This document shows, one piece after another, positions 8,368 through 17,287 of a stretch of DNA of 64,000 bases; position 1 is the first letter of the stretch, and the number at the start of each line of letters is the position of its first letter. The position numbers were made by a program, and so were the translations under genes. The notes beneath the pieces are model-generated. The model worked only from the letters and a program-made list of their open reading frames with translations, did not search any database and had not been told where the DNA came from. Source of the DNA: Ralstonia pickettii (GTDB lineage: Bacteria > Pseudomonadota > Gammaproteobacteria > Burkholderiales > Burkholderiaceae); NCBI RefSeq assembly GCF_001699815.1, contig NZ_MCGB01000025.1, positions 124,001 through 188,000 on the forward strand, read 5' to 3'.

Positions 8368-9315
8368 CTATCGGCGTACCGACGTTCGCCGGCCGATGCC
8401 GACCACGGCAATCACAGCCAGCGCAAACAACACGGTGGGCGCGTCAAGCGATTCACCCAGCAGCAGCCAGCCGCCGATCAACGTCATGAAAGGTTGCAGC
8501 AATTGTATCTGCCCGACCCGCGCAACACCGCCGGCGGCCAGGCCGGAGTACCAGAACAGGAAGCCGATGAACATGGAAAAGGCCGACACGTAAGCTAGCC
8601 CCATCCAGGCGCGGGACGACGCATGCGCCAGCGCCTCGGCCTGATGGGTCGACGGCAGCCACACCAGCGCGCTCACCAGGGGCAGAAGCACAGGCAGGGA
8701 GACGATCAGCGCCCAGGCAATCGTCTGCGTGCCGCCCAGTTCTCGCGCGAGCTTGCCGCCGGTTGCATAGCCGAGCGCGCCGGTCACCATGGCGGCGAAG
8801 AGGAGCCAATCGGCGCGATGCAGGCTCCCCGCGCCTTGCAGCAGCGCAAAGGAGACGACAAGCACACTGCCCGCCAGCGCACACAGCCAGAACCCGGCAG
8901 ACGGCCGCTCGCGCCCGAACCAGGCGGCGAAGATGGCGGTCGCAAGCGGCAGCAGGCCGGTGATGATGGCGCCATGGGCGGCCGGTACGTCTCGCATCGC
9001 CAGCGAGGAGAACAGCGGAAAGCCGACCACCACGCCCATTGCCGTCACCGCCAGCTGCCACCATTGATGGCCGCGCGGGCGTTTGGCGGCGGAGAACGCG
9101 CCCGTGGCCGCCAGCATCGCCAGCGCCAGCACACTCGCCAGCACCGCGCGCGCCAGCGCCACGAAGGTCGCATCCAGCTCGGCCACGGCCATGCGCGTGA
9201 ACGGCAGCGTCTGGCTAAAGATGGCCACGCCGATGAGGCCGAGCAGCAAGCCCCGGCGTTCGGCGTGGTCGGCGTGTTGCATGGGGAGGGCGGCGGACTT
9301 GTTCATGGTGGCCAC
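8368..9315 (-). CDS. EamA/DMT-family transporter
   Basis: About 315 residues with ten predicted membrane helices in two EamA repeats, the second ending with 'PFMTLIGGWLLLGESLD', a hallmark of the family. DMT/EamA proteins export amino acids or other metabolites from the cytoplasm. The start is uncertain: GTG at 9315 directly abuts the alaX stop (9316-9318), and an ATG lies three codons later at 9306. Either way this gene is in tight operon with alaX. RidA and an aminotransferase follow, so an amino acid or its derivative is a plausible substrate (inference). Confidence 0.85.
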   Translation of the reverse strand: MATMNKSAALPMQHADHAERRGLLLGLIGVAIFSQTLPFTRMAVAELDATFVALARAVLASVLALAMLAATGAFSAAKRPRGHQWWQLAVTAMGVVVGFPLFSSLAMRDVPAAHGAIITGLLPLATAIFAAWFGRERPSAGFWLCALAGSVLVVSFALLQGAGSLHRADWLLFAAMVTGALGYATGGKLARELGGTQTIAWALIVSLPVLLPLVSALVWLPSTHQAEALAHASSRAWMGLAYVSAFSMFIGFLFWYSGLAAGGVARVGQIQLLQPFMTLIGGWLLLGESLDAPTVLFALAVIAVVGIGRRTSVRR

Positions 9316-10035
9316 TTAATCTGCAAACGCCACGGCCACGCGTCGGTTCTGGCGGCTCTTTTTTTCGATCTTGGTGACGATCACGCGGCCGATTTCGCCG
9401 GTGGCGCGCACGTGGGTGCCACCGCACGGCTGCCGGTCGATGCCGTCGATGTGGATGATGCGGATGGCCGATGCGCCCGCCGGCGGCGCCGCGCCGATGG
9501 TGCGCACGAGTTCGGGCTGGGCGGCCAGTTCTTCCGGGGTGATCAGGTCGATGCGCACCGGCGTGTTACGGCCGATGAGTTCGTTGAGCTGTGTGGTCAG
9601 CGTGTCGCGGTCGAGCGTTGATTCCGGCAGGTCGAAATCGATGCGGCCGGCGTCTGGCGAGATACCGCAGCCCGTGACGGGCACCGGAATCAGCGAGCCC
9701 AGCAGGTGCAGGCACGTATGCAGCCGCATCAGCCGGTGGCGGCGGTCCCAGTCGATGGTGGCCGTGACGGCCGTGCCGGGCGCGAGCAGCGTGAGGCCAG
9801 CATTGTCGGCGGGCACATGCAGGACGGTTTGGCGATCCGGGCTGTAGACGGTGTCGGCAATCCTGATGGTTGTTCCATCGGCCAGGACGAGTGTGCCGGT
9901 GTCGCCAGCCTGGCCGCCGCTGCGTGCGTAGAACACCGTGGCGTCCAGCTCAATGCCTTCCGAATGCACGGCGACGACGGTGGCGTCGCAGGTGGCGCGG
10001 TAGGCGTCTTCGTCAAAACGTTTCAACGTTGGCAT
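9316..10035 (-). CDS. alanyl-tRNA editing protein, AlaX type
   Basis: 239 residues. The editing-site zinc ligands are present: HxxxH in 'RLHTCLHLLG' near residue 105 and CxxxH in 'QPCGGTHVRA' near residue 203. The N-terminal part with 'ATVFYARSGGQAGDTG' is the small beta-barrel seen in AlaX-II type proteins and in alanyl-tRNA synthetase. It should hydrolyse mischarged Ser- or Gly-tRNA(Ala) in trans in the cytosol. It is the first gene of the leftward cluster that faces the MocR regulator, with 131 bp between start codons. Being in an amino-acid export/transamination cluster is a little unusual for a tRNA editing factor. Confidence 0.88.
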   Translation of the reverse strand: MPTLKRFDEDAYRATCDATVVAVHSEGIELDATVFYARSGGQAGDTGTLVLADGTTIRIADTVYSPDRQTVLHVPADNAGLTLLAPGTAVTATIDWDRRHRLMRLHTCLHLLGSLIPVPVTGCGISPDAGRIDFDLPESTLDRDTLTTQLNELIGRNTPVRIDLITPEELAAQPELVRTIGAAPPAGASAIRIIHIDGIDRQPCGGTHVRATGEIGRVIVTKIEKKSRQNRRVAVAFAD

Positions 10036-10094
10036 GGGGGCGTCTCCGGGTTCGCTGGGGGCGGAATTCTGACCTTGATCCTACCGAACTGCGT

Positions 10095-10137
10095 CTGTAC
10101 AGTACCTGTACACTTTGTCGTGGCGCTTTCTGTACAG
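10095..10137. promoter_or_regulatory. candidate MocR operator: three CTGTACA repeats
   Basis: The divergent alaX/mocR intergenic region holds CTGTACAG at 10095-10102, CTGTACAC at 10106-10113 and CTGTACAG at 10130-10137, all in the same orientation; CTGTACAG is itself a palindrome. MocR regulators often bind direct repeats in divergent promoter regions, with auto-repression. The position makes it a control site for both directions (inference). Confidence 0.6.
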
Positions 10138-10166
10138 TTTTCGGCGCGCTTGAAGCCTACCCCGTC

Positions 10167-11645
10167 ATGAATCCCACCTCCCACATCATCAGCCTGGATG
10201 CCCGCCGCGCGGCCGCCCGCCCGGCGGCGGAGCAGTTGCCCGATCCGATTCCGTCGGCGCAGATGACGCTGGTGGATCAGCTCACCGAGTGGGCGCGCAT
10301 GCGCATTGACGAGCGCGTGTTTCGCGCGGGCATGCGCATGCCGTCGATCCGGCAACTGGCGCAGGAGAAGAGCATTTCGCGCTTCACCGTGGTGGAGGCG
10401 TACGAGCGGCTGGTGGCGCAGGGATATCTGGAATCGCGGCGCGGTTCGGGTTTCTACGTCAAGGAGCGCCAGGCGCCGCTGCCCGAAGAGCCCGTCGCGC
10501 CGCTGCCAACCGCCGCGCGCAAGATCGACGTGACGTGGCTGCTGCGGAACATGTTCCATTCTGCCGAGCCGCGCAAGGCGCCGGGCATCGGCTTTCTGCC
10601 CAACGGCTGGCTCGACGGCGAGTTGATCGCCAACGCGCTGCGCACGCTCGGCCGGCAGAACGGCAACCAGTTTCTGGCGTGGGGATCGCCGCAGGGCTTT
10701 TTGCCGCTGCGCCAGCAGTTGCAGACGCGGTTGGCGGAGCTGGAGATCGGCGCCCGGCCGGACCAGATCGTGATGACCTCGGGCATCACCTCGTCGCTGG
10801 ACCTGATCGCGCGCCAGTACGTGCAGCCCGGCGATACGGTGCTGGTGGGCGACCCGGCGTGGTTCCTGATGTTCGGCCGCTTTGCCGCGCAAGGGGCGCA
10901 GGTGATCGGCGTGCCCTACACCGCCGAGGGGCCCGACCTGGTGGCGCTGGAGGGGCTGGTGCAGGTGCGCCGGCCCAAGCTGCTGATCATCAACTCGATC
11001 CTGCATAACCCGACCGGCACGTCGCTGTCGGCGGCCAAGGCGTTTCAGTTGCTGCGGCTGGCCGAGCAGTACGGTTTCCTGATCGTCGAAGACGATATCT
11101 ACGGCGATCTCGCCCCGCCCGGACACCCCGGCACGCGGTTGGCGAGCCTCGACCAACTGCGCCGCGTGATCTACCTGAGCAGCTTCTCCAAGACGCTCGC
11201 GGCCAACCTGCGTGTGGGGTTCATCGCCTGCCACCCCGAGCTGGCCAAGAACCTGGTCGACGGCAAACTGCTGACCGGCCTCGTCACGCCCGAGATCAAC
11301 GAGCGCGTGCTCTACAAGATCCTCACTGAAGGCCACTACCGCAAGCATGTCGAACGCATACGCGCCCGACTGGACCGCGCCCGCGACGGCGTGCAGCGCA
11401 GCCTCGAGCGCATGGGCCTGAAGCTGTTTGCGCAGCAGGGTGCGGGCATGTTCCTCTGGGCCGATACCGGGCAGGACACCAACGCCATTGCCCGCGCCGG
11501 GCACGAACAGGGCTATGTGTTTGCGCCGGGGAGCCTGTTTTCGCCGTCGCAGATGCCGTCGACGTGGATGCGCTTCAACATCGCAACCAGCGCCGATCCG
11601 GAGTTGCTCCGGTTCCTGGCGGAGCAGCTCGATCGCGGGGCTTGA
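10167..11645 (+). CDS. MocR-family transcriptional regulator (GntR HTH fused to aminotransferase domain)
   Basis: 492 residues. A GntR-type winged helix (residues ~35-105) is seen in 'RMPSIRQLAQEKSISRF' and 'ESRRGSGFYV'. The remainder is a class I aminotransferase-like domain with the PLP lysine in 'SSFSKTLAANLRVGF' near residue 350 and 'VEDDIYGDLAPPG' near 308. Such proteins sense PLP-linked amines or amino acids and control nearby genes. The start ATG at 10167 follows the repeats at 10095-10137. It is divergent from alaX-eamA-ridA-aminotransferase-GST, the likely regulon. Its stop codon TGA lies inside the -35 element of the htpG heat-shock promoter. Confidence 0.92.
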   Translation: MNPTSHIISLDARRAAARPAAEQLPDPIPSAQMTLVDQLTEWARMRIDERVFRAGMRMPSIRQLAQEKSISRFTVVEAYERLVAQGYLESRRGSGFYVKERQAPLPEEPVAPLPTAARKIDVTWLLRNMFHSAEPRKAPGIGFLPNGWLDGELIANALRTLGRQNGNQFLAWGSPQGFLPLRQQLQTRLAELEIGARPDQIVMTSGITSSLDLIARQYVQPGDTVLVGDPAWFLMFGRFAAQGAQVIGVPYTAEGPDLVALEGLVQVRRPKLLIINSILHNPTGTSLSAAKAFQLLRLAEQYGFLIVEDDIYGDLAPPGHPGTRLASLDQLRRVIYLSSFSKTLAANLRVGFIACHPELAKNLVDGKLLTGLVTPEINERVLYKILTEGHYRKHVERIRARLDRARDGVQRSLERMGLKLFAQQGAGMFLWADTGQDTNAIARAGHEQGYVFAPGSLFSPSQMPSTWMRFNIATSADPELLRFLAEQLDRGA

Positions 11646-11668
11646 AAACCGGGCGCCACGCCCTATCT
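11641..11668 (+). promoter_or_regulatory. sigma32-type heat-shock promoter of htpG
   Basis: CTTGAAA (11641-11647), a 13-bp spacer and CCCTATCT (11661-11668) match the RpoH consensus (CTTGAA / CCCCATNT) closely. It lies about 70 bp before the htpG start. The -35 element contains the TGA stop of the mocR gene (11643-11645). Confidence 0.8.
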
Positions 11669-11736
11669 AGCTTCACAAATTCATGCGGGCGCGCGCAAGG
11701 TGTAGCCCGCTTCTCTTTCCACTTTCCAGATTTTCT

Positions 11737-13668
11737 ATGCACACCATGAGCGCACCGCACGAGAAGATGGCTTTCCAGGCAGAAGTGAAGCAGCTTCTGC
11801 ACCTGATGATCCACTCGCTATACAGCAACAAGGAAATCTTCCTGCGGGAACTGGTTTCCAATGCTTCAGATGCGGTGGACAAGCTGCGCTTTGAGGGTAT
11901 CGCCAATCCGTCGCTGCTGGAAGGCGGCGGTGAGCTAGGCATCCGCATCGGCTTTGATGCCGCCGCGCGCACCATCACGATTGCCGACAACGGCATCGGC
12001 ATGAGCCGCGACGAGGCCATCCGCAACCTCGGCACCATCGCCCGCTCGGGCACGCGCGAGTTCTTCAGCCAGCTTTCGGGCGACCAGCAGAAGGATGCTG
12101 CGCTGATCGGCCAGTTTGGCGTGGGCTTCTACTCGGCATTCATCGTGGCCGACCGCGTGACGGTGGAATCGCGCCGCGCCGGTGTGGCCGCCAATGAAGC
12201 CGTGCGCTGGGAAAGCACCGGCGACGGCGAATTCACTGTCGACACCATCGAACGTGCCGAGCGAGGCACCACCATCACGCTGCACCTGCGCGAGGGTGAG
12301 GACGATTTCCTCTCCGCTTGGCGCATCAAGTCGGTCGTGCAAAAGTATTCGGACCACATCTCCCTGCCGATCCAGATGCGCAAGGAAGCGTGGGACGAAG
12401 AGAAGAAGGCGATGGTGGCCCAGGACGAATGGGAAACCATCAACCAGGGCAGCGCCCTGTGGGCACGCCCGCGCGCTGACGTGACCGATGATCAGTACAT
12501 CGCGTTCTACCAGCACATCGCCCACGAAAACGGCAAGCCGCTCGCCTGGACGCACAACCGTGTGGAAGGCCGCAGCGAATACACGCAACTGCTGTACATC
12601 CCGACCAACGCGCCGTTCGACCTGTGGGACCGCGAGCGCCGCAGCGGCCTGAAGCTGTACGTCAAGCGCGTCTTCATCATGGACGACGCCGAGCAACTGC
12701 TGCCGGCCTACCAGCGCTTCGTGAAGGGCGTGATCGATTCGGCCGATTTGCCGCTGAATGTCTCGCGCGAAATCCTGCAGGAAAGCCGCGACGTGAAAGC
12801 CATCCGCGAGGGTTCGACCAAGCGCGTGCTCGGCATGCTCGAATCGATGGCCGAGTCGGATGACGCAGCCGAGAAGGAGAAGTACGCCACGTTCTGGCAG
12901 AACTTCGGTCAGGTGCTCAAGGAGGGCATCGGCGAGGACCACGCCAACAAGGACCGCATTGCCAAGCTGCTCCGCTTTGCTTCCACGCACAACGAAGACA
13001 GCGCCCAGACCGTCTCGCTGGCCGATTACGTCGGCCGCATGAAGGAAGGTCAGGACAAGATCTACTACGTGACCGCCGAAAACTGGACGGCGGCCAAGTC
13101 GAGCCCGCATCTGGAAATCTTCCGCAAGAAGGGTGTGGAAGTGCTGCTGCTGACCGACCGCGTGGACGAGTGGATGCTCTCGTTCCTGCACGATTTCGAA
13201 GAGAAGGAACTGGTGTCGGTTGCGCGTGGCGATCTCGACCTGGGCGCCTTGGAAGGCGAAGCCGAGAAGGCCGAGCACGCCAAGGTGGAAGGCGAGTTCA
13301 AGCCGCTGGTCGAGCGCGCCAAGGCGGTGCTCAGCGACAAGGCCAAGGACGTGCGCATCACGCATCGCCTGACCGATTCGCCGTCGTGCCTGGTGGCCGA
13401 TGAAGGCGACATCAGCGGCACGCTGGCCCGTCTGCTCAAGCAGGCCGGCCAACAGGCGCCTGACAGCAAACCCGTGCTGGAACTGAACCCGACGCACCCG
13501 CTTGTGCGCAAGCTCGCGCTGCTGGAAACCGTGACCGGCAACGAAGCCGACCGCGCCGCGTTTGAAGATCGCCTGCATGTGCTGTTCGATCAGGCACTGT
13601 TGGCAGAGGGTGGCGCATTGGCCGACCCGGCAGCCTACGTGCAACGTGTGAACCGCCTGCTGGCCTGA
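11737..13668 (+). CDS. htpG: Hsp90-family chaperone HtpG
   Basis: 643 residues, close to other HtpG proteins. The GHKL ATPase domain shows 'ELVSNASDA' near residue 38, 'ADNGIGMS' near 83 and '[11 protein letters not shown]' near 127, the nucleotide-binding motifs of Hsp90. A middle domain with '[11 protein letters not shown]' near 348 and a C-terminal dimerisation domain follow. It is an ATP-driven cytosolic chaperone for late folding and stress survival. The ATG at 11737 was taken; another ATG three codons later (11746) is possible. The upstream RpoH-type promoter explains heat induction. The DNA glycosylase gene follows 8 bp later. Confidence 0.97.
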   Translation: MHTMSAPHEKMAFQAEVKQLLHLMIHSLYSNKEIFLRELVSNASDAVDKLRFEGIANPSLLEGGGELGIRIGFDAAARTITIADNGIGMSRDEAIRNLGTIARSGTREFFSQLSGDQQKDAALIGQFGVGFYSAFIVADRVTVESRRAGVAANEAVRWESTGDGEFTVDTIERAERGTTITLHLREGEDDFLSAWRIKSVVQKYSDHISLPIQMRKEAWDEEKKAMVAQDEWETINQGSALWARPRADVTDDQYIAFYQHIAHENGKPLAWTHNRVEGRSEYTQLLYIPTNAPFDLWDRERRSGLKLYVKRVFIMDDAEQLLPAYQRFVKGVIDSADLPLNVSREILQESRDVKAIREGSTKRVLGMLESMAESDDAAEKEKYATFWQNFGQVLKEGIGEDHANKDRIAKLLRFASTHNEDSAQTVSLADYVGRMKEGQDKIYYVTAENWTAAKSSPHLEIFRKKGVEVLLLTDRVDEWMLSFLHDFEEKELVSVARGDLDLGALEGEAEKAEHAKVEGEFKPLVERAKAVLSDKAKDVRITHRLTDSPSCLVADEGDISGTLARLLKQAGQQAPDSKPVLELNPTHPLVRKLALLETVTGNEADRAAFEDRLHVLFDQALLAEGGALADPAAYVQRVNRLLA

Positions 13669-13676
13669 CGACAAGC

Positions 13677-14180
13677 GTGACGCTCAAGCGATGCTTTCCG
13701 CCCGTGGTCGACGCGCACACGCGCGTGCTGATCCTGGGCAGCCTGCCCGGTGAAGCATCGCTTGCGCAATCGCAGTACTACGCACACAAGCAGAACCAGT
13801 TCTGGCGCCTGGTTGGTGAGGTCATCGGCCAGGACCTTGCCGGCATGGAGTACGGCGCGCGCCTGCAAGCATTGCTCGCCCATCGCCTCGGCTTATGGGA
13901 TGTGGTGGCCGAGGCCAGGCGCGAAGGCAGTCTCGACAGCAAGATCCGGGACCACGCTGGCAACGACCTCTCCAGCTTGATTGCCTCGTTGCCAAACCTG
14001 GCGGTGATTGCCTTTAATGGCGGCACGGCCGAGCGCATCGGCTTGAAAGCGCTCGGCTCGCATGGCGGCAGTTATCGGATTGTCCGGCTCCCCTCCAGCA
14101 GTCCGGCGCATACGATGCCGTACGCGGAAAAACTGCATGCTTGGCGCGAGTTGGAGTCATGGCTCGGTAAAGCTGACTGA
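13677..14180 (+). CDS. DNA glycosylase of the uracil/hypoxanthine-DNA glycosylase superfamily (family 6 type)
   Basis: 167 residues starting with GTG. The signature of family-6 (HDG-like) UDG-superfamily enzymes is present: 'ILGSLPGEASL' followed by 'QYYAHKQNQFW' near residues 18-43, and 'RLPSSSPAH' near 142. Such enzymes excise deaminated bases (hypoxanthine, sometimes uracil). The gene is complete, but from residue ~39 on it has a second, diverged copy at 17321-17701. The 19-bp stretch at 13794-13812 is identical to 17321-17339, so this gene looks like an old 5' half joined to a 3' end brought by the insert that follows. The joint does not disturb the frame or known motifs. Confidence 0.82.
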   Translation: MTLKRCFPPVVDAHTRVLILGSLPGEASLAQSQYYAHKQNQFWRLVGEVIGQDLAGMEYGARLQALLAHRLGLWDVVAEARREGSLDSKIRDHAGNDLSSLIASLPNLAVIAFNGGTAERIGLKALGSHGGSYRIVRLPSSSPAHTMPYAEKLHAWRELESWLGKAD

Positions 14181-14319
14181 TGTTGGGGGTGCCAACAAAT
14201 CGCGATTGTTGTTCAGTGCGATACGTCTTGACTTGGCATCGCCCGATGCTGGGTGTCCATCCCCGGGACTGACTGTCAACGATCTACGGCGTTGAGCAAG
14301 GGAGGGCTGGAGGTTTGGT

Positions 14320-14754
14320 CTACTCTTTTTGAAAGGTGCGGACCGCCATGCTTCCGTCATCCATGCGAACCATATGTCCTGTCTTGCCGCCTCGGGCGAC
14401 ATACAGATCCCAATGAATTTGGCTGCCAGGTTTTGCTACCGAGCCAAAAGTTGCCGTTCCGGAGCAATTGGCATCAAGTGCATAGGTACCCTGCAGCCTG
14501 TCTCGGCTGATGTTCCCGCCGCGACTTGATGATTGCTTACCTGCAACATTGCCAGCGCCGTCGAAGATCAGCACACCGCTGCGCACTCGCTGCACCCCAG
14601 GTTCGCCCGGCTCGATAAACCCGCGACCGGCGAAGATGTATTCGCCGTTGAGCGTCTGTGCTGAGCAGTTGTACTCCTGCGCCAGTGCAACGACAGGAGC
14701 GACGCAGACGAAGCTGAGTGTCAATACAACGATCTTTCTCATCATGTTTTCCAT
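14320..14754 (-). CDS. exported protein of unknown function
   Basis: 144 residues. An N-terminal signal peptide is clear: basic 'MMRK', a hydrophobic run, and a likely cleavage after 'VALAQ' near residue 25. The mature part has a small beta-rich look with 'SGVLIFDGAGNVAG' and 'GTYALDANCSGTATF', a pattern seen in short secreted hypothetical proteins of Burkholderiales; two Cys (near residues 30 and 97) could form a disulfide. Three ATGs lie close together (14754, 14745, 14742), so the exact start is uncertain. It sits in the accessory insert, on the same strand as nothing closely adjacent. No function is proposed. Confidence 0.65.
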   Translation of the reverse strand: MENMMRKIVVLTLSFVCVAPVVALAQEYNCSAQTLNGEYIFAGRGFIEPGEPGVQRVRSGVLIFDGAGNVAGKQSSSRGGNISRDRLQGTYALDANCSGTATFGSVAKPGSQIHWDLYVARGGKTGHMVRMDDGSMAVRTFQKE

Positions 14755-14811
14755 AGGCGCGCCAACGCAAGGGCTTGTTCTCCGGACATTAAGAGCGCTT
14801 CCTAGGTGTGG

Positions 14812-15567
14812 TCACAGATCGAGTCCCCACCTGAAATAAATCGCCTTAACCGTGCCATTGGCTTGCAGCTTCTTCAGTGATGTATTGAGCTTTGCGAGCA
14901 GGTCTGCATCGCCTTTCCTCACAGCAAATGCCAGCTTGCCTTCCTGGATCGGTTGATACGAATCCACAATCTTGAGCGCGGGGTGCGCGTTGTTCTGCAT
15001 GCGATACGCGATCTGCAGTCCGTTGTCGACAACGCCGGCAACGCGGCCTGCTTCCAGTTCACCGATCGCTTCTGGAGGTGTGCTGACAAATGTCAGGATG
15101 GCACCGGCGTCTTTCAGGCCATCTATGTATGTACTTCCTTTTGGAATTGCGATCGCCATCCCCTTGAAATCGGCCGCTGATCGGTACGTCTTTGTGTCGT
15201 TGATGGAGACCAGCAGCTTGTCTCGATATGACCCATAGACGTCAGTAAACTCGACGATTTTTTGTCGCGTAGGGGTGATCCCAAAGGAGGCGGCGATGAT
15301 ATCGATCTTCCCTTCCAGCAAGGCTGGCTGCAGTTCCGCGAAAGTCATCGGCTTGAATTCAATCTGCAGTCCAGTATCTTTCGCAATCGCCTGAAGAACC
15401 TCCACCGATATACCTTCGAGCTGCTTCGTTTGCGGATTCAGGCCCGACGTTGGTTGGCCTGCTGTGGTGCTGCCCGCTTTCAGCACCGGTTGCGCAGAGG
15501 ATGCGCCAGGATCAGCAAGCAGCAGGAGCGCGAATGCAGCCGTTGTTGCAGCCAAGAACGGTTTCAT
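14812..15567 (-). CDS. orphan ABC-type substrate-binding protein, family 3 (amino-acid-like)
   Basis: 251 residues with a signal peptide of ~25 residues (hydrophobic core then 'SSAQP'). The body matches periplasmic solute-binding protein family 3: 'QLEGISVEVLQAIAKDTG' near residue 50, 'LLEGKIDIIAASFGITPTR' near 80, 'AIAIPKGSTY' near 125 and 'AFAVRKGDADLLAKLN' near 210. It should bind an amino acid or similar small solute in the periplasm. No permease or ATPase gene is adjacent, so it must work with a distant transporter or as a sensor partner. The ATG at 15567 has GGAG upstream; the frame stays open to 15705 but that part is not protein-like. Confidence 0.85.
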   Translation of the reverse strand: MKPFLAATTAAFALLLLADPGASSAQPVLKAGSTTAGQPTSGLNPQTKQLEGISVEVLQAIAKDTGLQIEFKPMTFAELQPALLEGKIDIIAASFGITPTRQKIVEFTDVYGSYRDKLLVSINDTKTYRSAADFKGMAIAIPKGSTYIDGLKDAGAILTFVSTPPEAIGELEAGRVAGVVDNGLQIAYRMQNNAHPALKIVDSYQPIQEGKLAFAVRKGDADLLAKLNTSLKKLQANGTVKAIYFRWGLDL

Positions 15568-16221
15568 GAATATCTCCGTAACGGATGAGGCAATCCCTGC
15601 CACGCACCTTGCGCGATCTGCGGAGGTCGGCAAGATTCGTACCGGTGCTCGTACGACCGGGGTTTCGGGGCCGCGGAGGCTGCGGCGGGACTGATTCCAG
15701 GCCAAAGTCGTTCAAGCATGAAGCAACCTGCGAATTGCATCGACTGAATTGCGTCGACTGATGTGCCTTGCCGCGCCGGATGCTTGATGCTCAGTCATCG
15801 CCGTATACGTTTACATAAGCCGGTTCTCGATCAGTGCGCCCACTCGATACCGTCGGCATTGTTTCAGTTCTGAAACGGCTTGGGCTCCGAATCGGCTCTC
15901 CGTGGCGATCAGGAACCCGAAAACCTTGTCCTGCCGATGTCAGCATGAATGTTGCTCCACATTGCCTCTGCGCACTCCCCAGCGACCGCGCTCCGACATA
16001 CGTGTCGACTGGCAATGGCGACTTCAGCTCTGGCTTTCGTCGTGGCGTCGCCTGGAACGCATGCTCAGGAAAGCCTTGCCCCGCGATGGACGGAATGGAT
16101 TTCTATGTGCCTTTGCCAAGGTGTCGGCAACCATTTTGATAATGGATGGTGACGGGTTGTCGTGTCGTTCAATCAGGTGTTTTTGATTTTGGTCAGCATC
16201 GTTCGAGTGATGGAGATGGAG
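15568..16221. other. 654-bp divergent intergenic region with repeats
   Basis: No gene can be supported here. It holds a tandem 14-bp direct repeat, GAATTGCATCGACT at 15732-15745 and GAATTGCGTCGACT at 15746-15759, and a perfect inverted repeat GTTTCAG-TT-CTGAAAC at 15861-15876. Several short open frames exist; the stretch at 16018-16150 reads like a signal peptide followed by ~30 residues, possibly a gene remnant. The region separates the leftward solute-binding gene from the rightward metallo-hydrolase gene and probably contains both promoters. Confidence 0.5.
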
Positions 16222-17205
16222 ATGAAAATCGGCCGGTTGTTGCTTGCGAGCATCGTTGTCTTGAGCCTCCTCCCTCTGAGGCGGGCGAGCGGCGAAGCAA
16301 CGGAGACCCGAACCGGCACGCACCTCATCACGCTCGGTACGCGCGGCGGGCCGATTCCGGCCAAGGATCGGGCGCAGTCGTCGAATCTGTTGATCGTCAA
16401 CGGGACGTACTACCTTGTAGACGCCGGTGATGGCGTGCTGCGCCGAGTGACGCAGGCGGGGGCTAATTTCCGGCAGATCGGGAAAGTGTTCATCACGCAC
16501 GGCCACGACGATCACACTGCAGGTCTGGGTGCACTCATGTCAGTGGCATGGGATTTTCAGCGCCATGATCCCATCGACGTCTACGGCCCGCCCGGGACCG
16601 CCGCGCTCGTGAAAGGCGCGATTCAATATTTCACGGTGAATGCGGAAATCCGCTGGGCCGAAGGCAGGCGCACACCGCTTGGCGATGTCTTCGTTGGCCA
16701 TGACGTTGCGCCGGGGCTGATCTACCAGGACCAGAACATCAAGGTCACTGCTGTGGAGAACACGCACTTCCATATTCCTGAAGGCAGCCCGTACCACGGC
16801 AAGTACAAATCCTATGCCTACCGTTTCCAGACCCCCGACCGTGTCATTGTCTTTACCGGTGACACTGGCCCCAGCGACGCAGTGACTGAGCTGGCAAGGG
16901 ACGCCGATACCCTCGTGTCGGAGGTGGGCTCAAGCGAAGACGTTAAGCAGGTGTTCATCAAGAACGGGACTTGGCAAGGCATGACACCGGAGCAACAGGC
17001 GGCGCTCATGCGGCATGAAGTCGAGGAGCATCTAACGCCGGATGCTGTCGGAAAAATGGCGGCACGCGCTCATGTCAAAACGGTGGTGCTAACGCACCTG
17101 TTGCCGACGGTCAACGAGCATGACGATTATCAGCGCTACGTGCCTGAGGTGAAGAAATTCTTCTCCGGACAAGTGGTCGTTGCCAAGGACCTGATGGAGT
17201 TTTGA
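16222..17205 (+). CDS. exported metallo-beta-lactamase-fold hydrolase
   Basis: About 327 residues from the ATG at 16222; in-frame ATGs at 16210 and 16216 and an earlier start at 16162 are possible. A signal peptide precedes residue ~25 (hydrophobic 'LLLASIVVLSLLPL'). The metal-binding HxHxDH is present as 'THGHDDHTAG' near residue 92, with a further Asp in 'FTGDTGPSDA' near 210 and His in 'VLTHLLPT' near 295. The layout resembles RNase Z/arylsulfatase-like MBL proteins, but secretion argues for an extracytoplasmic ester or small-molecule hydrolase. No convincing partner gene is adjacent. Substrate unknown. Confidence 0.85.
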   Translation: MKIGRLLLASIVVLSLLPLRRASGEATETRTGTHLITLGTRGGPIPAKDRAQSSNLLIVNGTYYLVDAGDGVLRRVTQAGANFRQIGKVFITHGHDDHTAGLGALMSVAWDFQRHDPIDVYGPPGTAALVKGAIQYFTVNAEIRWAEGRRTPLGDVFVGHDVAPGLIYQDQNIKVTAVENTHFHIPEGSPYHGKYKSYAYRFQTPDRVIVFTGDTGPSDAVTELARDADTLVSEVGSSEDVKQVFIKNGTWQGMTPEQQAALMRHEVEEHLTPDAVGKMAARAHVKTVVLTHLLPTVNEHDDYQRYVPEVKKFFSGQVVVAKDLMEF

Positions 17206-17287
17206 CCCTACGTCCACTCAATTCAATCCATCTTCGCAACACAGTGGTCCCGGCCCGGGTCGTTCGCAATCATTCTGTGCGAGAAGC

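Noticed and set aside
10036-10166. Reading the mocR frame back to 9870 as a longer protein
   Set aside because: The extension lies opposite alaX and crosses the CTGTACA repeats; the GntR domain begins shortly after ATG 10167.
11935-13674. 579-codon open frame antisense to htpG
   Set aside because: Shadow of the htpG codon pattern; no recognisable domain.
15834-16186. Three overlapping short frames on the plus strand
   Set aside because: None has a ribosome site or a known domain; at best a gene remnant, noted under the intergenic entry.
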